Assembly (NCBI GenBank): GCA_002633005.1
Contig: NMRA01001305.1
Span: 3,424-28,147 of the forward strand
Length of the DNA stretch: 24,724 nt
Reading direction: 5' to 3'
DNA from: Phoronis australis
Lineage: Eukaryota > Phoronida > Phoronidae
Part shown: positions 12,201 through 18,777 of the stretch, piece by piece
Layout of the letters: each line of letters begins with the position of its first letter
Position numbering within the stretch: the stretch's first letter is position 1
Translations under genes and position numbers: made by a program
The notes under the pieces: generated by a model
Databases searched by the model: none
Seen by the model: the letters and a program-made list of their open reading frames with translations, nothing else
Told to the model about the DNA's origin: nothing

Positions 12201-15200
12201 CCAAAGCATTCTTTTTGGTAAGCAAAACACCGACTGGCATGGTGTTCTGTTGTTTCATCTTCCAACCACCATTTGGGGCAGCAGGAATCTGTTGCGTAAC
12301 CTGTTGTTTTCTGATGTTTCTGCAGGTTACAGTGACCTGTTATCACCTGCATTACCAACTGCAGTTGAGACCAGTTCAGACTCAAAAGCTTGATAGCGAT
12401 ACTGTCAGTATACCGTCCAGCTCACAATTTTTTTTTCTTTTACTGCCACATCTGTTGTCTAACATGTTTTTTAATGACCAAATCCTTATTCCTAAAATGC
12501 AGGAAGCATGAGGGACAGGCAATGTTGGTTCAGGTCCTTGAAATTTAAGTTATGAACAAAGTTTGACTAAAAATAAATAATATTGCTGTGAGTGTGCAAC
12601 TTCACAACATTGTTTTTAGGGGTTTAATGGCTGCCTGCATGGCTATCAAACAGGATAACTACAGATTTATTTAATTCTTTTGCAACTTTAGAAATTTCAA
12701 AAATGTTTGATTGGAAAATGGAACTATTGTTTTCCAAGATAAACTTTTAGTTGGGGTATATATCCGTGAGGTATTCAATACAGGGATATTCCTGGACCGC
12801 ACCTTTGTGGTATTATACTGCGCAAGTACATTTAAATGTCTTAGTTTTTACCCACCTATCAGTTGGATGCCACAGGCGTGGACAGACTCTGTTGGCGTGT
12901 GGCATTCAACTGATAGAGGCTACGTGTTGCCTATCAGTTGGCATGCACAACAGTGGAAGTTCATTTCTAGCACTGACACTGCTGTATATGCTAACATGAG
13001 TCTTTGTTTTCCCTGGTGTAGGCCTACTGGAAATCCAGAGTCGGTCGGTTAGGGATGGAACCTTCGCCTTCGGATTGCCTCACCCATTAATGCATTATGA
13101 ATTCATCAATCGGTTCTGTATTCATCAACATCACAATTACTTTCACTGGGGTGCTAGCCTCTAGGACGTGCCGATGTTATTATAAGACAAGAAACTTCTT
13201 AAGGTAGGCCTACATGACTCGAATCGATACTTCACAAAGCCGTGCGGCGGTCTTCAACTTTAAGTTTAAGCACTGTATTTCATGGTGAGTTTTACACCCC
13301 ATGTTTGGCCCATAAGTAGCTTACACTGCATAAGTGCAATTGAAGTATTATTAGTTCTATGGCTTAAATGAAATTTCCATACTGTACAGTCAAAACTCAA
13401 CAATCACAATGACATTCAGGGCCTACTGGTTAAGTTCAGGACGTCGACTCTAGTCTTGCTTGTGCGCTGATCTGTTGTGCGTGAACTTGAAATTCTGCTT
13501 AATCTGAAGATCGCGTATGCGTGAAATTGGAATTTGTGCAATCAGGTGAATTTTTTGTTCAGCGTAAAGAACTTTGTAATTATTGGCCTCATGATTACCA
13601 ATTTTCTGCTTTAGCATAACTTGAGTCAAATAATCGGAATATGTGAATTGTTAAATCAATTATTCTTTGGTGAATAAGATCGCCAATAGTTGAAAAATGA
13701 TTGCTTAAAATTTATGTTATTTCATCAACATGTTATTTGATTCAGTACAATGCAAATTTTCATCGAGTGAATGATTATTTGAGTGAACTTGTCAAGTTTC
13801 CTCGTGTATTCCAAGTTCACGCATACGCAATCATGAGATTCCAGGTTCGCGCACAGCAGGTGCTGTGGTCGATGTGGTCGCGCGGCTGATAACCACAAAG
13901 CGTCATCTGTTGGATGAAAACATGAGTCCATTTCAAATAATACGTAATAACCTGAGTACTAAAGTTCAGTGAGTAATGAAAAGTGCACTTTGGCGATTTT
14001 ATATCTGCTAAGACAGATTGGGCTGTTAGTTCTATCGAAAAGTTTGACATGTGTTTATTGACAAAATTCACAGATGGTAGTCACTCATGAGCCAACGCAC
14101 TATACGAACAACTTACCAGGTGGACAAGTATCCGCAGCAGACTGAAACAAAAAAGATAAATACGTAAATGTTTGCCTAAAATACGAAACGTTCAGAAAGA
14201 TCAAAGCCAGTGGCGGATCTAGAGGGGGGGCCAAAGGCATGCCCCCCATAAAATTATACCAGATTCCAATAGGCAGTTCGGGGGTGCGAATGTCTGACGG
14301 GCAAAATCCTGGCTAATACTCTGTCCTGCCCTCCCCCCCAACTCAAAATCCTGGATCCGCCCCTGAAAGCTGTAGCAGCTGTAGATTGAAATTTCAAAGC
14401 TAAGGAGATCCTGGGATTAGATATGATATTTTTTATTTTTGGTCATAAAGTGTCGCAAAGATACTTGAGAATACATTTAGAACAATGCATGGAAATTTAC
14501 GACCGCGCATGCAGACCAGACATAGTTTAGCCTATTGTTGTTATCACTGGTTTGAATGTCATGTGTACCTGTGTCTTATCAATGCAATACTGAGGCCAGA
14601 AATGAGCAATGCTTACTAGAAATGCATGTGGTTCAAACGTTAGCGAAGGTCTTTCTTGCTTACTACCCCGCCACAATTCATTGACTGATCACAAAGCGTA
14701 CGCGTAAACCTAAAAAGGCCATACGGACGGTTATTTTTTCTGTAGGAATAAACCAGGTTTACTTACTATTAAGTCATACAAATTACATGGTAAACATTTC
14801 CGTTCGTGGATGAATCTCCCAACAGACAGTGGCGGATCTAGGATATCACAAGGGGGGCCAACATTTTGTCTTTAAACATTTGCTCCAAGCACGATTGTAG
14901 ATACGCATAGCAACGAATGGGGGGAGGTCGGGAGGAGGGTTTACTACACAATCACGATTTAACTGCGACTTTGTTACTAAAAGACCTATTTGTTTATGGT
15001 CCACAGCGTTTGCGCGCGAAACATTTTTTGTAATGCTTATTGCATGTTTTATATTTTGTGCAATCAGTTCGTTACAAATTTGTTGTATTTAAAATAGTCT
15101 TCAATTGCCCAAAAGACCAAATCCGTTTTTGTGTTGGCAATAATGACGCGATTGCTGTGGAAATCTTCTTAAGTTAAGGTTTGACAAAGAGAGAATTATG

Positions 15201-18200
15201 AGTTTCTGAGTGATTCACTAAAGCTTCAATTAAAATTGACATCTTACCAGCAGCTTCTGTTTTTTCATCATCACAAAGATTCCATTTTCTTTAAAAAATG
15301 AAGTAATTTTCTTCATTGCACAGTGGAGCAGACGACGGAAACGGTCGCCTGAGGTATCGCAGGAGAGCCTATACTTAGCCACAGTTCCGTTACGATTGCG
15401 CCGTGTTCCGAATTTGACACTTGAAATTGGATCCACGTACGGGAAGTATTCCATGTAAGCAGTTGGACACATGTTAAGATGTCTTGGCATGTTACTGTTG
15501 TGTGAATGAAGTGTAATGGTAAAACACAGAAATTTAAGAAGTATCCCACGAAAGGGCGCACTTTCTCCAGATTACCAACGAAAGAGTTTACAAGAGGATT
15601 CATATTGCCAAGTAAAGGTTCTGTTTTCTAACAATAACGAGAATGATTTTATACTTAGTAAAGACAATGCTCACGATAATTGTTTGAAAGGTTCACACGA
15701 GAGCCTTGTTGCGGCTAACTTGGGATAATTATTTAATGTCCCAGTTGAACGTCCCCGACAAATCAATTTCCCTGAGGCGTTTAATTGTTCCCACGCGTGA
15801 ATTCCTTTAAATAATAGTGATATTTTCAGGGACTTCCTCCTTCGATATGAATTGAAATGGGATGGCGTGCCCATACCCATTGTGTGCTGACAGGAGTTTC
15901 ATAGCGAAAGGATTTTAAAATTAATGCTTACACCCAACCGAAACGCTGCTGAAATCTCGCGGGTTTCCAGTTCAAAACTAATAATTTCTATCCTACGTTA
16001 TTTACGTGGACAAGTCACCGGCTATGTCGTGAAATGCTCTCTAGTAGTGTGTTTACCAAAGGTAGGACCGGTCATTTCTTTGTTACTAATCCCTCTCAAG
16101 TCACTACCAATGCTTCCATCAGTCTACATTCTTACACAGCAATGTCGGTAACATGTCCATGAACTAAGTAAACGTTTACCACCATTATCAAATTCACAAC
16201 AAAATCAGGAGATTATTTTTGAAATATATTAACTTATTCACACCAACCACTAACCTATTTACACTGGCACGATGTTTCGGGTGGACCATTTTTCGGTCAT
16301 CTTCAAGTACAGTGCTCTTAGAAGAACAATGACGGACGTATGGTACAGGGTGAGTACCTTTTTAATTTCACTTTTCTTGGCGCTGGGGTTGAACGTGACA
16401 CATTTAGTTTGTTAGTCCACTTCTAACCACTTACACCGCATATGATTCGGTTGGTGTAAACAGACAAATAAATTTTAGACATGTTACCACATCGCCACAT
16501 CAAAGCGGTTTTAGGAAAACAATAAAATAATTGTCAACATTGACATCACTCCAAAGTGAAAAAGTGGGACATCTGGATCTAGACCAAACCACAAGAACAA
16601 AATTACAACACCCAGAAACATTGTGCCGAGACCGTGTTTTTATGAATAATGGAAAGAGGGACAAATGAATCTAGGTCAAACTACAGGAAGAAAATGGCAA
16701 CACCCAAAAATATCGTGCCAAAAACTTGTTTTTGTTTGTTTTTTATTAGTAATGCCTGTGAAATGGAACGGAAAATAGGGGTATAGACTCCAGTGAGAAA
16801 ATATGCAGCCACACATCAACACAACGTCACCATGGACTGTAAATATCGCCGCGTAGATGCCGTCCAAAAGTCCAAAGTTTCGAAAAGGTGGACGGTCCCG
16901 CCAAATACGGAACAGTTGAAATTTATTCAATAGCTGTCGAGAAAACAAACGCAAATGAGTAGTAAACATGGAGATTTTTAGTTTTGTGCGTGAGAGCACA
17001 GACATTGACTGTCTAAACATGTAACTGTATTGACTAGGGTACATGAATAATTCACATCACGTGGTATATCTTAAGGTAAAACCCGACATATGACAGCTTA
17101 CTCTCACTTCTGTGAAATAATAAGTTCTAACCCACCAAATGTGGCAGTGAAGTCGTCCTGTTCAAAATGCAATTTATTTCAGTCAACATATGATATCACA
17201 TGCTCGCACCCAGCCTAAAATACAGGGGGCTCGAATTTTTCAGTATGTGGACCTTTTACTGAAAAGGGGGGGGGGGGCTAAAAGATAAAATAAAAAATAA
17301 ATAAATAACGGGGTACAACGTTCAGACCTACTGAGGTGGACTTTCTTTGCCCACTTCGCCAAATGGGGGCTCGTTCGAGCCCCCGAGTCCCCCTTCCGGG
17401 TGCTCACAAGTATCACATTGACAAGTCGACATGACTTTAACACTCCACCTGCCTTCCCAAGGTCGCGAGATCTGTTTAGAAAATTGGGTGGCGCTTCCTA
17501 CTTGGAGGTGGATCGTAGAAAAATGGATACCCGTGACTTGATTTATTGATAGATTTTTTTTAAAAACGACCGTCCGCAATATAACACAATGCAACATATT
17601 AACAATGACATTCCGCAATATAACACAAGGAAGAGAGACAAGACTAATGGTGAAAGTAAGAGAGATAAGCCTATGGTAAAAGTAATAAAATAAAAGGATA
17701 ATCGATGTACGGATAGAACGAAACTTTAAAAAAAAACACATAACACACCGATACGACATGAAGAAACAGTCAGCTCCAGCAATGTCTATGTGTGCTTTAA
17801 AAAGACCATAATACGTTAGTGACATTAAAATGTCTTCGTCAGGCCCAACCAAATATCCCATATAGACAACATGTTGTGTAATCAACTCAGTTGTTCAAAA
17901 ATGCCACTCCCCGAGTACATATATATCATCGTGCAATGTTGATGTATTTTAGAATATGAGAACTTCCCAAGTTATTTTAGATCACCCCCGGAGATCTCTG
18001 AAGTTGCCTCCATTCGCGTTTTTACCTGAAGAGTCCTCAGGTCGTTATGTATTGTAATTTGTATCGTTATGTCAACCCTGACACGATTGCTAAAAATCTG
18101 ATTTCGCGAGTACCGAATTTCCTATGAAAACCAATATCGGGCCTTATGGAATAGCTAAGTTACTAGGTATTGGACAAATAATGCATTGTGAAACGGACTT

Positions 18201-18777
18201 GTGGTTAGTGAAGAACAATTTATTGGATTGTGTGTGTGATTATTCCTTGCTTACACACACAAGTGACCGTTCTTCTTCAATTTGTCTGCTGATGATACCA
18301 AGATTGTGAAACCGTTTCTAACGAGTACAAATCAGAAATGGGTGGACCTGCGGTTGAATCATTCAATAGGTCATATGTGTATGCGCGGTTACATAAGCAA
18401 AATAACACGTGTGAATATGATCGCAAATCGATCGACTAAAACTCCATCATTGTATACTTGAAAGTTTCACGACAGCACACTGTCCATCGAAAAGCAACAA
18501 ATCTGTCGACATTTTATATATGCTGTCAAAAGCTCGAGTCGTGTCAGGCAAAACCAGATAACACAAGCAATGTGCTTAGTGGAGTTACGAAACAGAGCAG
18601 TCATCGATTACCTGATGCTACCTGATGAAACTGACATTAAAACAGGATTCAGTATCGAAATGTAACATTAAACCAATTCGTTTTACACCTTAAACTCACC
18701 GCAAGGGATCCCAAAGCGATGAAAATACCAAAAAAGACCACCACACCCAAACGGGTGACATCGGGACGATGTCCCAT
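110..18777 (-). CDS. Multidomain extracellular protein CTLD–LDLa–CUB–PAN–module–CUB–CUB, 14 exons, 3' end outside window
   Basis: Joined exons (minus strand, high to low): 18777-18700, 14141-14117, 11243-11162, 10049-9955, 9636-9388, 8571-8476, 6707-6574, 6458-6236, 4234-3980, 3653-3513, 2691-2546, 1961-1766, 1623-1448, 272-110. All introns are GT–AG and all phases agree. The reading frame gives 686 codons plus one base and continues past the left edge. Approximate residues: hydrophobic signal 9-26, C-type lectin-like domain 32-172, LDLa 174-208, CUB1 212-327, PAN/Apple 331-405, unrecognised module 413-460, CUB2 461-573, CUB3 575-686. These domains bind carbohydrate, calcium-dependent ligands or other proteins outside the cell, so a secreted or membrane-anchored recognition or adhesion role is inferred; no specific ligand or named orthologue can be given. 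Module borders are phase 1, typical of exon-shuffled proteins. Start choice: ATG 18777 has A at -3 and G at +4 and precedes the hydrophobic core; an upstream alternative start lies at 19361. Confidence 0.88.
273..1447. other. Intron 13 with 34-bp minisatellite
   Basis: AT-rich intron of 1,175 bp between the halves of CUB3. Apart from the array at 504-742 I see no conserved structure. Confidence 0.85.
504..742. repeat. 34-bp minisatellite, 7 copies
   Basis: The core GTACACCCATGTGTCGTG recurs at 517, 551, 585, 619, 653, 687 and 721, exactly 34 bp apart. Units are nearly identical; the main variant is TGTTG against TGGGG before the core. The minus-strand open frame through it is a by-product of the repeat. 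Confidence 0.97.
1448..1623 (-). CDS. Exon 13: CUB3, first half
   Basis: Acceptor GTATTCACCAG before 1623, donor GCA/GTAAGT at 1447, phases 1 and 0. It encodes CNQELDDVLSGEVKSPGYPD … FVFCTTKIAIK … QCDDFSLADDLDILA, residues 575-632. Gly-x-x-x-Ser-Pro-Gly-Tyr-Pro and paired cysteines give an unmistakable CUB first half. Confidence 0.94.
1766..1961 (-). CDS. Exon 12: CUB2, second half
   Basis: Acceptor GTATTTCTAG before 1961, donor GTAAGT at 1765-1760, phases 0 and 1. It encodes FVYLDLGDEDTITIHNGDNA … DVYIYLDMAKEKYGGGFHAT, then YKV, residues 509-573. Asp-x-Ile-x-Ile-x-Asn-Gly and Gly-Gly-Phe-x-Ala-x-Tyr are typical CUB positions. No cysteine occurs, so the whole CUB2 lacks the usual disulfides. 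Confidence 0.93.
2111..2578. repeat. 33-bp minisatellite (14 units) carrying serial splice donors, with a 99-bp higher-order period
   Basis: CTTAC (GTAAG on the minus strand) recurs at 2111, 2144, 2178, 2211, 2244, 2277, 2310, 2343, 2376, 2409, 2442, 2475, 2508 and 2541. Spacing is 33 bp except for one 34-bp step. From 2244 three unit types alternate A-B-C three times: A has CTTACCTTGAG, B has CTTACATTGAGAG and C has CTTACATTGAGTG. On the minus strand each unit reads as exon-11 end plus donor (ACTCAAT or ACTCAAG, then GTAAG). Confidence 0.97.
2546..2691 (-). CDS. Exon 11: CUB2, first half, with amplified donor site
   Basis: Acceptor CAATCTTATTTCAG before 2691; first donor AAT/GTAAGT at 2545. 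Phases 1 and 0. It encodes KPPLNPII … MSLMSPLFPVGVPNMVMSWV, then IKGIPTQVITLN, residues 461-508. Ser-Pro-x-Phe-Pro … Trp-x-Ile … Ile-x-Leu fits a CUB first half, and joins exon 12 as …VITLN-FVYLDLGDED. No cysteine is present. The exon's last codons and donor are the seed of the 33-bp array that follows. Donors ending the exon at 2513 or 2480 would add 11 or 22 residues in frame before a stop at 2464-2462. Confidence 0.82.
2692..3512. other. Intron 10
   Basis: Holds the 31-bp array at its 5' (right) end. Two minus-strand open frames (2954-3154 and 3151-3339) show no domain and no splice logic with the gene. A plus-strand acceptor/donor pair at 3182-3212 is probably chance. Confidence 0.8.
3323..3512. 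repeat. 31-bp minisatellite, about 6 copies, abutting the exon-10 donor
   Basis: GAGGCRCACC recurs at 3331, 3362, 3393, 3424, 3461 (as GAGGTGCCAC) and 3492. Spacing is 31 bp except for one 37-bp step. On the minus strand the first unit starts at the donor itself: CAG/GTTTGAGTACTGG at the junction against GCAGTTTGACTACTGG in later units. Confidence 0.93.
3513..3653 (-). CDS. Exon 10: unrecognised 47-residue two-cysteine module
   Basis: Chosen borders: acceptor CCCCTTACAG before 3653 and donor ACAG/GTTTGA at 3512. Phases 1 and 1 fit both the PAN exon and exon 11. It encodes GFGRCVTMKLMMDDNGFRTD … PFIILKSSSCVPDEKTVDV, then DFGT, residues 413-459, with Cys417 and Cys446. I recognise no named domain. 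The ending (Phe-Ile-Ile-Leu-Lys-Ser-Ser … Asp-Phe-Gly-Thr) loosely resembles the end of CUB1, so it may be a relic half-CUB. The open frame extends upstream into the 14-bp array, where other acceptor-like CAG sites exist but none of those I checked is in the required phase. Confidence 0.7.
3695..3869. repeat. 14-bp minisatellite, about 12 copies, in intron 9
   Basis: Units of AGAGATGACCTGAC with A/G and T/A variants fill most of the 326-bp intron between exons 10 and 9. Several minus-strand units contain CTCTGTCAG/G, a pyrimidine-rich acceptor-like motif. The 14-bp period shifts the reading phase with each unit. Confidence 0.95.
3980..4234 (-). CDS. Exon 9: PAN/Apple domain
   Basis: Acceptor TTTCTGTTGTAG before 4234, donor GTGAGC at 3979-3974, phases 1 and 1 (255 nt). 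It encodes DFECNMVAVS … YVDCGLMCRNNSECNAATF … GSCELY … VKSCPG, residues 328-413. Cysteines at 331, 358, 362, 368, 383 and 405 match a PAN/Apple module, with the Cys-x-x-x-Cys helix pair and Cys-Glu-Leu. Such domains bind proteins or glycans. Open frames on the plus strand here are antisense shadows. Confidence 0.92.
4872..5135. repeat. 51-bp diverged tandem repeat, about 5 copies
   Basis: CTTGCAAG or its variants lies at 4889, 4940, 4991, 5042 and 5093, always 51 bp apart. Units read roughly GATTCATGGCCTTGCAAGAC, a TACA-TTGGTGAATA stretch and CACCACGTAACAAGT. Copies are visibly diverged, so the array is older than the 34-bp one. Confidence 0.93.
5973..6070. repeat. 14-bp motif in direct and inverted copies, MITE-like
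   Basis: TGATTGGATAATGC occurs at 5973-5986 and 6057-6070. Its exact reverse complement GCATTATCCAATCA is at 6007-6020. The two direct copies are followed by similar CTCTATYTTCT sequence. This is probably a remnant of a small fold-back transposon. Confidence 0.8.
6236..6458 (-). CDS. Exon 8: CUB1, second half
   Basis: Acceptor ATGATATTTCAG before 6458, donor GTCAGT at 6235-6230, phases 0 and 1. It encodes FMDFVTEKDLDVVEILIG … NNFMIIKFSSDKTNEFKGF, then KAEFKT, residues 254-327. The Phe-Ser-Ser-Asp…Gly-Phe-x-x-x-Phe ending is typical of CUB. The usual second cysteine pair is absent. Confidence 0.94.
6574..6707 (-). CDS. Exon 7: CUB1, first half
   Basis: Acceptor CTTCTTATTTCAG before 6707, donor AAG/GTAATC, phases 1 and 0. 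It encodes PSQCNHYFNQSTGIITSDNY followed by PSNYKNSTRC, VYTIEG and KVSLK, residues 209-253. Cys…Gly-Ile-Ile-Thr-Ser…Tyr-Pro…Tyr…Cys…Tyr-x-Ile is the standard CUB opening. Two N-glycosylation sequons are at 217 and 234. Confidence 0.94.
7371..7495. repeat. 60-bp tandem duplication
   Basis: Two copies of AATAAACGTATT…GGACTTGAAATC…ATACCACCCACGGTATC, at about 7371-7430 and 7431-7495, differing by a few substitutions. Confidence 0.93.
7735..7880. repeat. 36-bp minisatellite, 4 copies
   Basis: CATGAAGCCTTGCTTTGTAC starts at 7735, 7771, 7807 and 7843; a degenerate fifth start is at 7879. Copies differ only at TATATTAC/TATATCAC. Because 36 is a multiple of three, the plus strand stays open and encodes a repeating 12-residue TMKPCFVLQYIT, but no gene context supports translation. 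Confidence 0.95.
8476..8571 (-). CDS. Exon 6: LDL-receptor class A repeat
   Basis: Acceptor TATTTTCAG before 8571, donor GTAAGT at 8475-8470, phases 1 and 1. It encodes EFFCGTGQCLSKNLTC … ECNDGSDEVDC, residues 178-208. With Cys174 from exon 5 this gives the six cysteines of an LDLa module. The calcium-binding Asp-Gly-Ser-Asp-Glu motif is intact (201-205). Asn190-Leu-Thr is a glycosylation sequon. Confidence 0.95.
8572..9387. other. Intron 5
   Basis: 816-bp intron. It contains a GC-rich fold-back at 8758-8797: GGGAGGG (8768-8774), CTATA, then CCCTCCC (8781-8787) with G- and C-rich flanks. No coding signal. Confidence 0.85.
9388..9636 (-). CDS. Exon 5: C-type lectin domain, ligand-loop half, plus first Cys of LDLa
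   Basis: Phases 1 and 1. The acceptor is the AAAG before 9636 and the donor is GTATGA. It encodes LNRKDVTNSSS … WAPDQPNYETYKC … QWSLN … PFVCMRS, then SCQE. The usual Glu-Pro-Asn or Gln-Pro-Asp motif is Gln-Pro-Asn (129-131). The usual Trp-Asn-Asp is replaced by Trp-Ser-Leu-Asn (148-151). About eight extra residues separate it from the next cysteine (161). Calcium-dependent sugar binding is therefore uncertain. Asn102-Ser-Ser is a glycosylation sequon. The alternative acceptor 9 nt downstream (AACAG) is out of phase with exon 4. Confidence 0.93.
9637..9954. other. Intron 4
   Basis: 318-bp AT-rich intron inside the lectin domain; nothing else seen. Confidence 0.9.
9955..10049 (-). CDS. Exon 4: C-type lectin domain, middle
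   Basis: Acceptor TTTTCTCACAG before 10049, donor GTAGGT at 9954-9949, phases 2 and 1. It encodes YGSNLATLPDSE … LFWTG, residues 63-93 plus a split Gly. Gly-Ser-x-Leu-Ala and Phe-Trp-x-Gly-Leu-Asn (completed in exon 5) are hallmark core motifs of the C-type lectin fold. Confidence 0.93.
10050..11161. other. Intron 3
   Basis: 1.1-kb AT-rich intron inside the lectin domain. Plus-strand open frames at 10645-11036 lack domains, start context or codon-like structure. Confidence 0.85.
11162..11243 (-). CDS. Exon 3: C-type lectin domain, N-terminal part
   Basis: Acceptor TATTTCAG before 11243, donor GTAAGT at 11161-11156, phases 1 and 2. It encodes WTLYDGDCYRVF…SWEDAQDYCS, residues 36-61. This matches the lectin-fold pattern of Trp, Cys-Tyr, Trp-x-x-Ala, then the first core cysteine. 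The split codon with exon 4 gives Asn. Confidence 0.93.
11428..11463. repeat. Perfect 15-bp inverted repeat (hairpin)
   Basis: AAATTAATTGGATGT at 11428-11442 and its exact reverse complement at 11449-11463 flank a 6-bp loop. No T-run context or gene boundary suggests a defined function. Confidence 0.9.
12856..12949. repeat. 19-bp motif in inverted and direct copies
   Basis: CTATCAGTTGGATGCCACA (12856-12874) is mirrored at 12898-12916 with one mismatch and recurs as a diverged direct copy at 12931-12949. This suggests a fold-back element. Confidence 0.85.
13472..13859. mobile_element. Non-autonomous element with imperfect ~55-bp terminal inverted repeats
   Basis: The left arm 13472-13533 (CTGTTGTGCGTGAAC … CGTATGCGTGAAATTGGAAT) and the reverse complement of 13808-13859 (CTGCTGTGCGCGAAC … CGTATGCGTGAACTTGGAAT) align with scattered changes and a gap. 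The AT-rich centre has no coding capacity. No clear target duplication was found, so the family is unassigned. Confidence 0.6.
14117..14141 (-). CDS. Exon 2: 25-nt microexon, start of the lectin domain
   Basis: Bracketed by a strong acceptor (TTTTTTGTTTCAG) ending at 14142 and the donor GTAAGT at 14116-14111. It encodes SAADTCPP plus the first base of Gly, entering in phase 0 and leaving in phase 1. With exon 3 it makes the typical long-form C-type lectin opening Cys-Pro-Pro-Gly-Trp, which supports it despite the short length. Introns of 4.6 kb and 2.9 kb flank it. Confidence 0.85.
14208..14365. mobile_element. Short MITE with hAT-like termini
   Basis: Begins CAGTGGCGGATCTAG and ends with the inverse of CAGGGGCGGATCCAG, giving about 15-bp terminal inverted repeats of the CAGNGGCGGATC type known from hAT transposons. 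Both ends are flanked by AAAGC. hAT elements usually make 8-bp duplications, so the 5-bp match may be a decayed one. The 158-bp body is G-rich then C-rich and non-coding. Confidence 0.72.
14827..14940. mobile_element. Truncated relative of the hAT-like MITE
   Basis: Starts CAGTGGCGGATCTAGGATAT at 14827, then has an AAGGGGGGCC stretch like the 14208 element. No matching right terminus is seen downstream, so it is a fragment with an approximate end. Confidence 0.5.
15230..15603 (-). other. CpG-richer segment open in two minus-strand frames, function unknown
   Basis: One frame is open from 15490 to 15230 (86 codons from an ATG at 15490) and another from 15603 to 15313, overlapping for about 180 bp. 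The region is richer in CG dinucleotides than its surroundings. A good donor (CTG/GTAAGA) lies at 15247 and a T-rich AAAG acceptor-like site near 15297. None of the acceptors I checked gives an exon in phase with exons 1 and 2, and I recognise no domain. It may be a transposon relic, a non-coding exon or chance. Confidence 0.25.
16269..16325 (-). mobile_element. Possible retroelement terminus
   Basis: On the minus strand this reads CTTGAAGATGACCGAAAAAT, a GGTCCACC stretch, then CGAAACATCGTGCC. GAAGATGACC…CGAAACRTCG sequences recur near ends of repeats in many invertebrate genomes. Assigning a family (Penelope-like or other) would need a library search. No reverse transcriptase frame is present. 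Confidence 0.25.
16566..16730. repeat. Diverged 92-bp tandem duplication
   Basis: CTAGACCAAACCACAAGAAC… at 16579 and CTAGGTCAAACTACAGGAAG… at 16671, both followed by CAACACCCARAAA and ATYGTGCC. Many substitutions indicate age. Confidence 0.8.
17225..17384. repeat. GC-rich inverted-repeat element
   Basis: GGGGGCTCG at 17225-17233 recurs at 17365-17373, immediately followed (TT spacer) by its exact reverse complement CGAGCCCCC at 17376-17384. A second hairpin, TTTTCAGTA at 17237-17245 with TACTGAAAA at 17257-17265, lies inside, next to a long G run. It is probably a MITE or nested fold-back remnant. Confidence 0.6.
18700..18777 (-). CDS. Exon 1: signal peptide or signal-anchor
   Basis: Twenty-six codons from ATG (18777-18775) to a phase-0 donor GTGAGT at 18699-18694. 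The peptide begins MGHRPDVTRL, then has a hydrophobic run GVVVFFGIFIALGSLA. With exon 2 the likely signal peptidase site is after Ser-Ala-Ala (residue 29), before Asp-Thr-Cys. The start context is strong (A at -3, G at +4), and no other in-frame ATG occurs between here and the upstream exon candidate at 19361. The next exon is about 4.6 kb away, so the link rests on phase and on the fit of a secretory leader before the lectin domain. Confidence 0.75.

Larger units (their letters stand above)
11244..14116. other. Intron 2
   Basis: 2.9-kb intron. It holds the hairpin at 11428-11463, the three-copy motif at 12856-12949 and an inverted-repeat element at 13472-13859. Overlapping plus-strand open frames at 12130-13052 are judged spurious. 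Confidence 0.85.
14142..18699. other. Intron 1
   Basis: 4.6-kb intron between the leader exon and the microexon. It carries the hAT-like MITE, a truncated relative at 14827, an open region at 15230-15603, a transposon-terminus-like segment near 16269-16325, a 92-bp duplication at 16566-16730 and GC-rich palindromic sequence at 17225-17384. Confidence 0.75.

Noticed and set aside
12130-13052. Several overlapping plus-strand ORFs of 76-113 codons
   Set aside because: Mutually overlapping in different frames, no domain, and they include a palindromic repeat.
16676-17044. 122-codon minus-strand ORF
   Set aside because: Composition looks non-coding, there is no recognisable domain, and part lies in the diverged 92-bp duplication.
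17328-17885. 185-codon minus-strand ORF
   Set aside because: No ATG-supported domain; it crosses the GC-rich palindromic element and low-complexity sequence.
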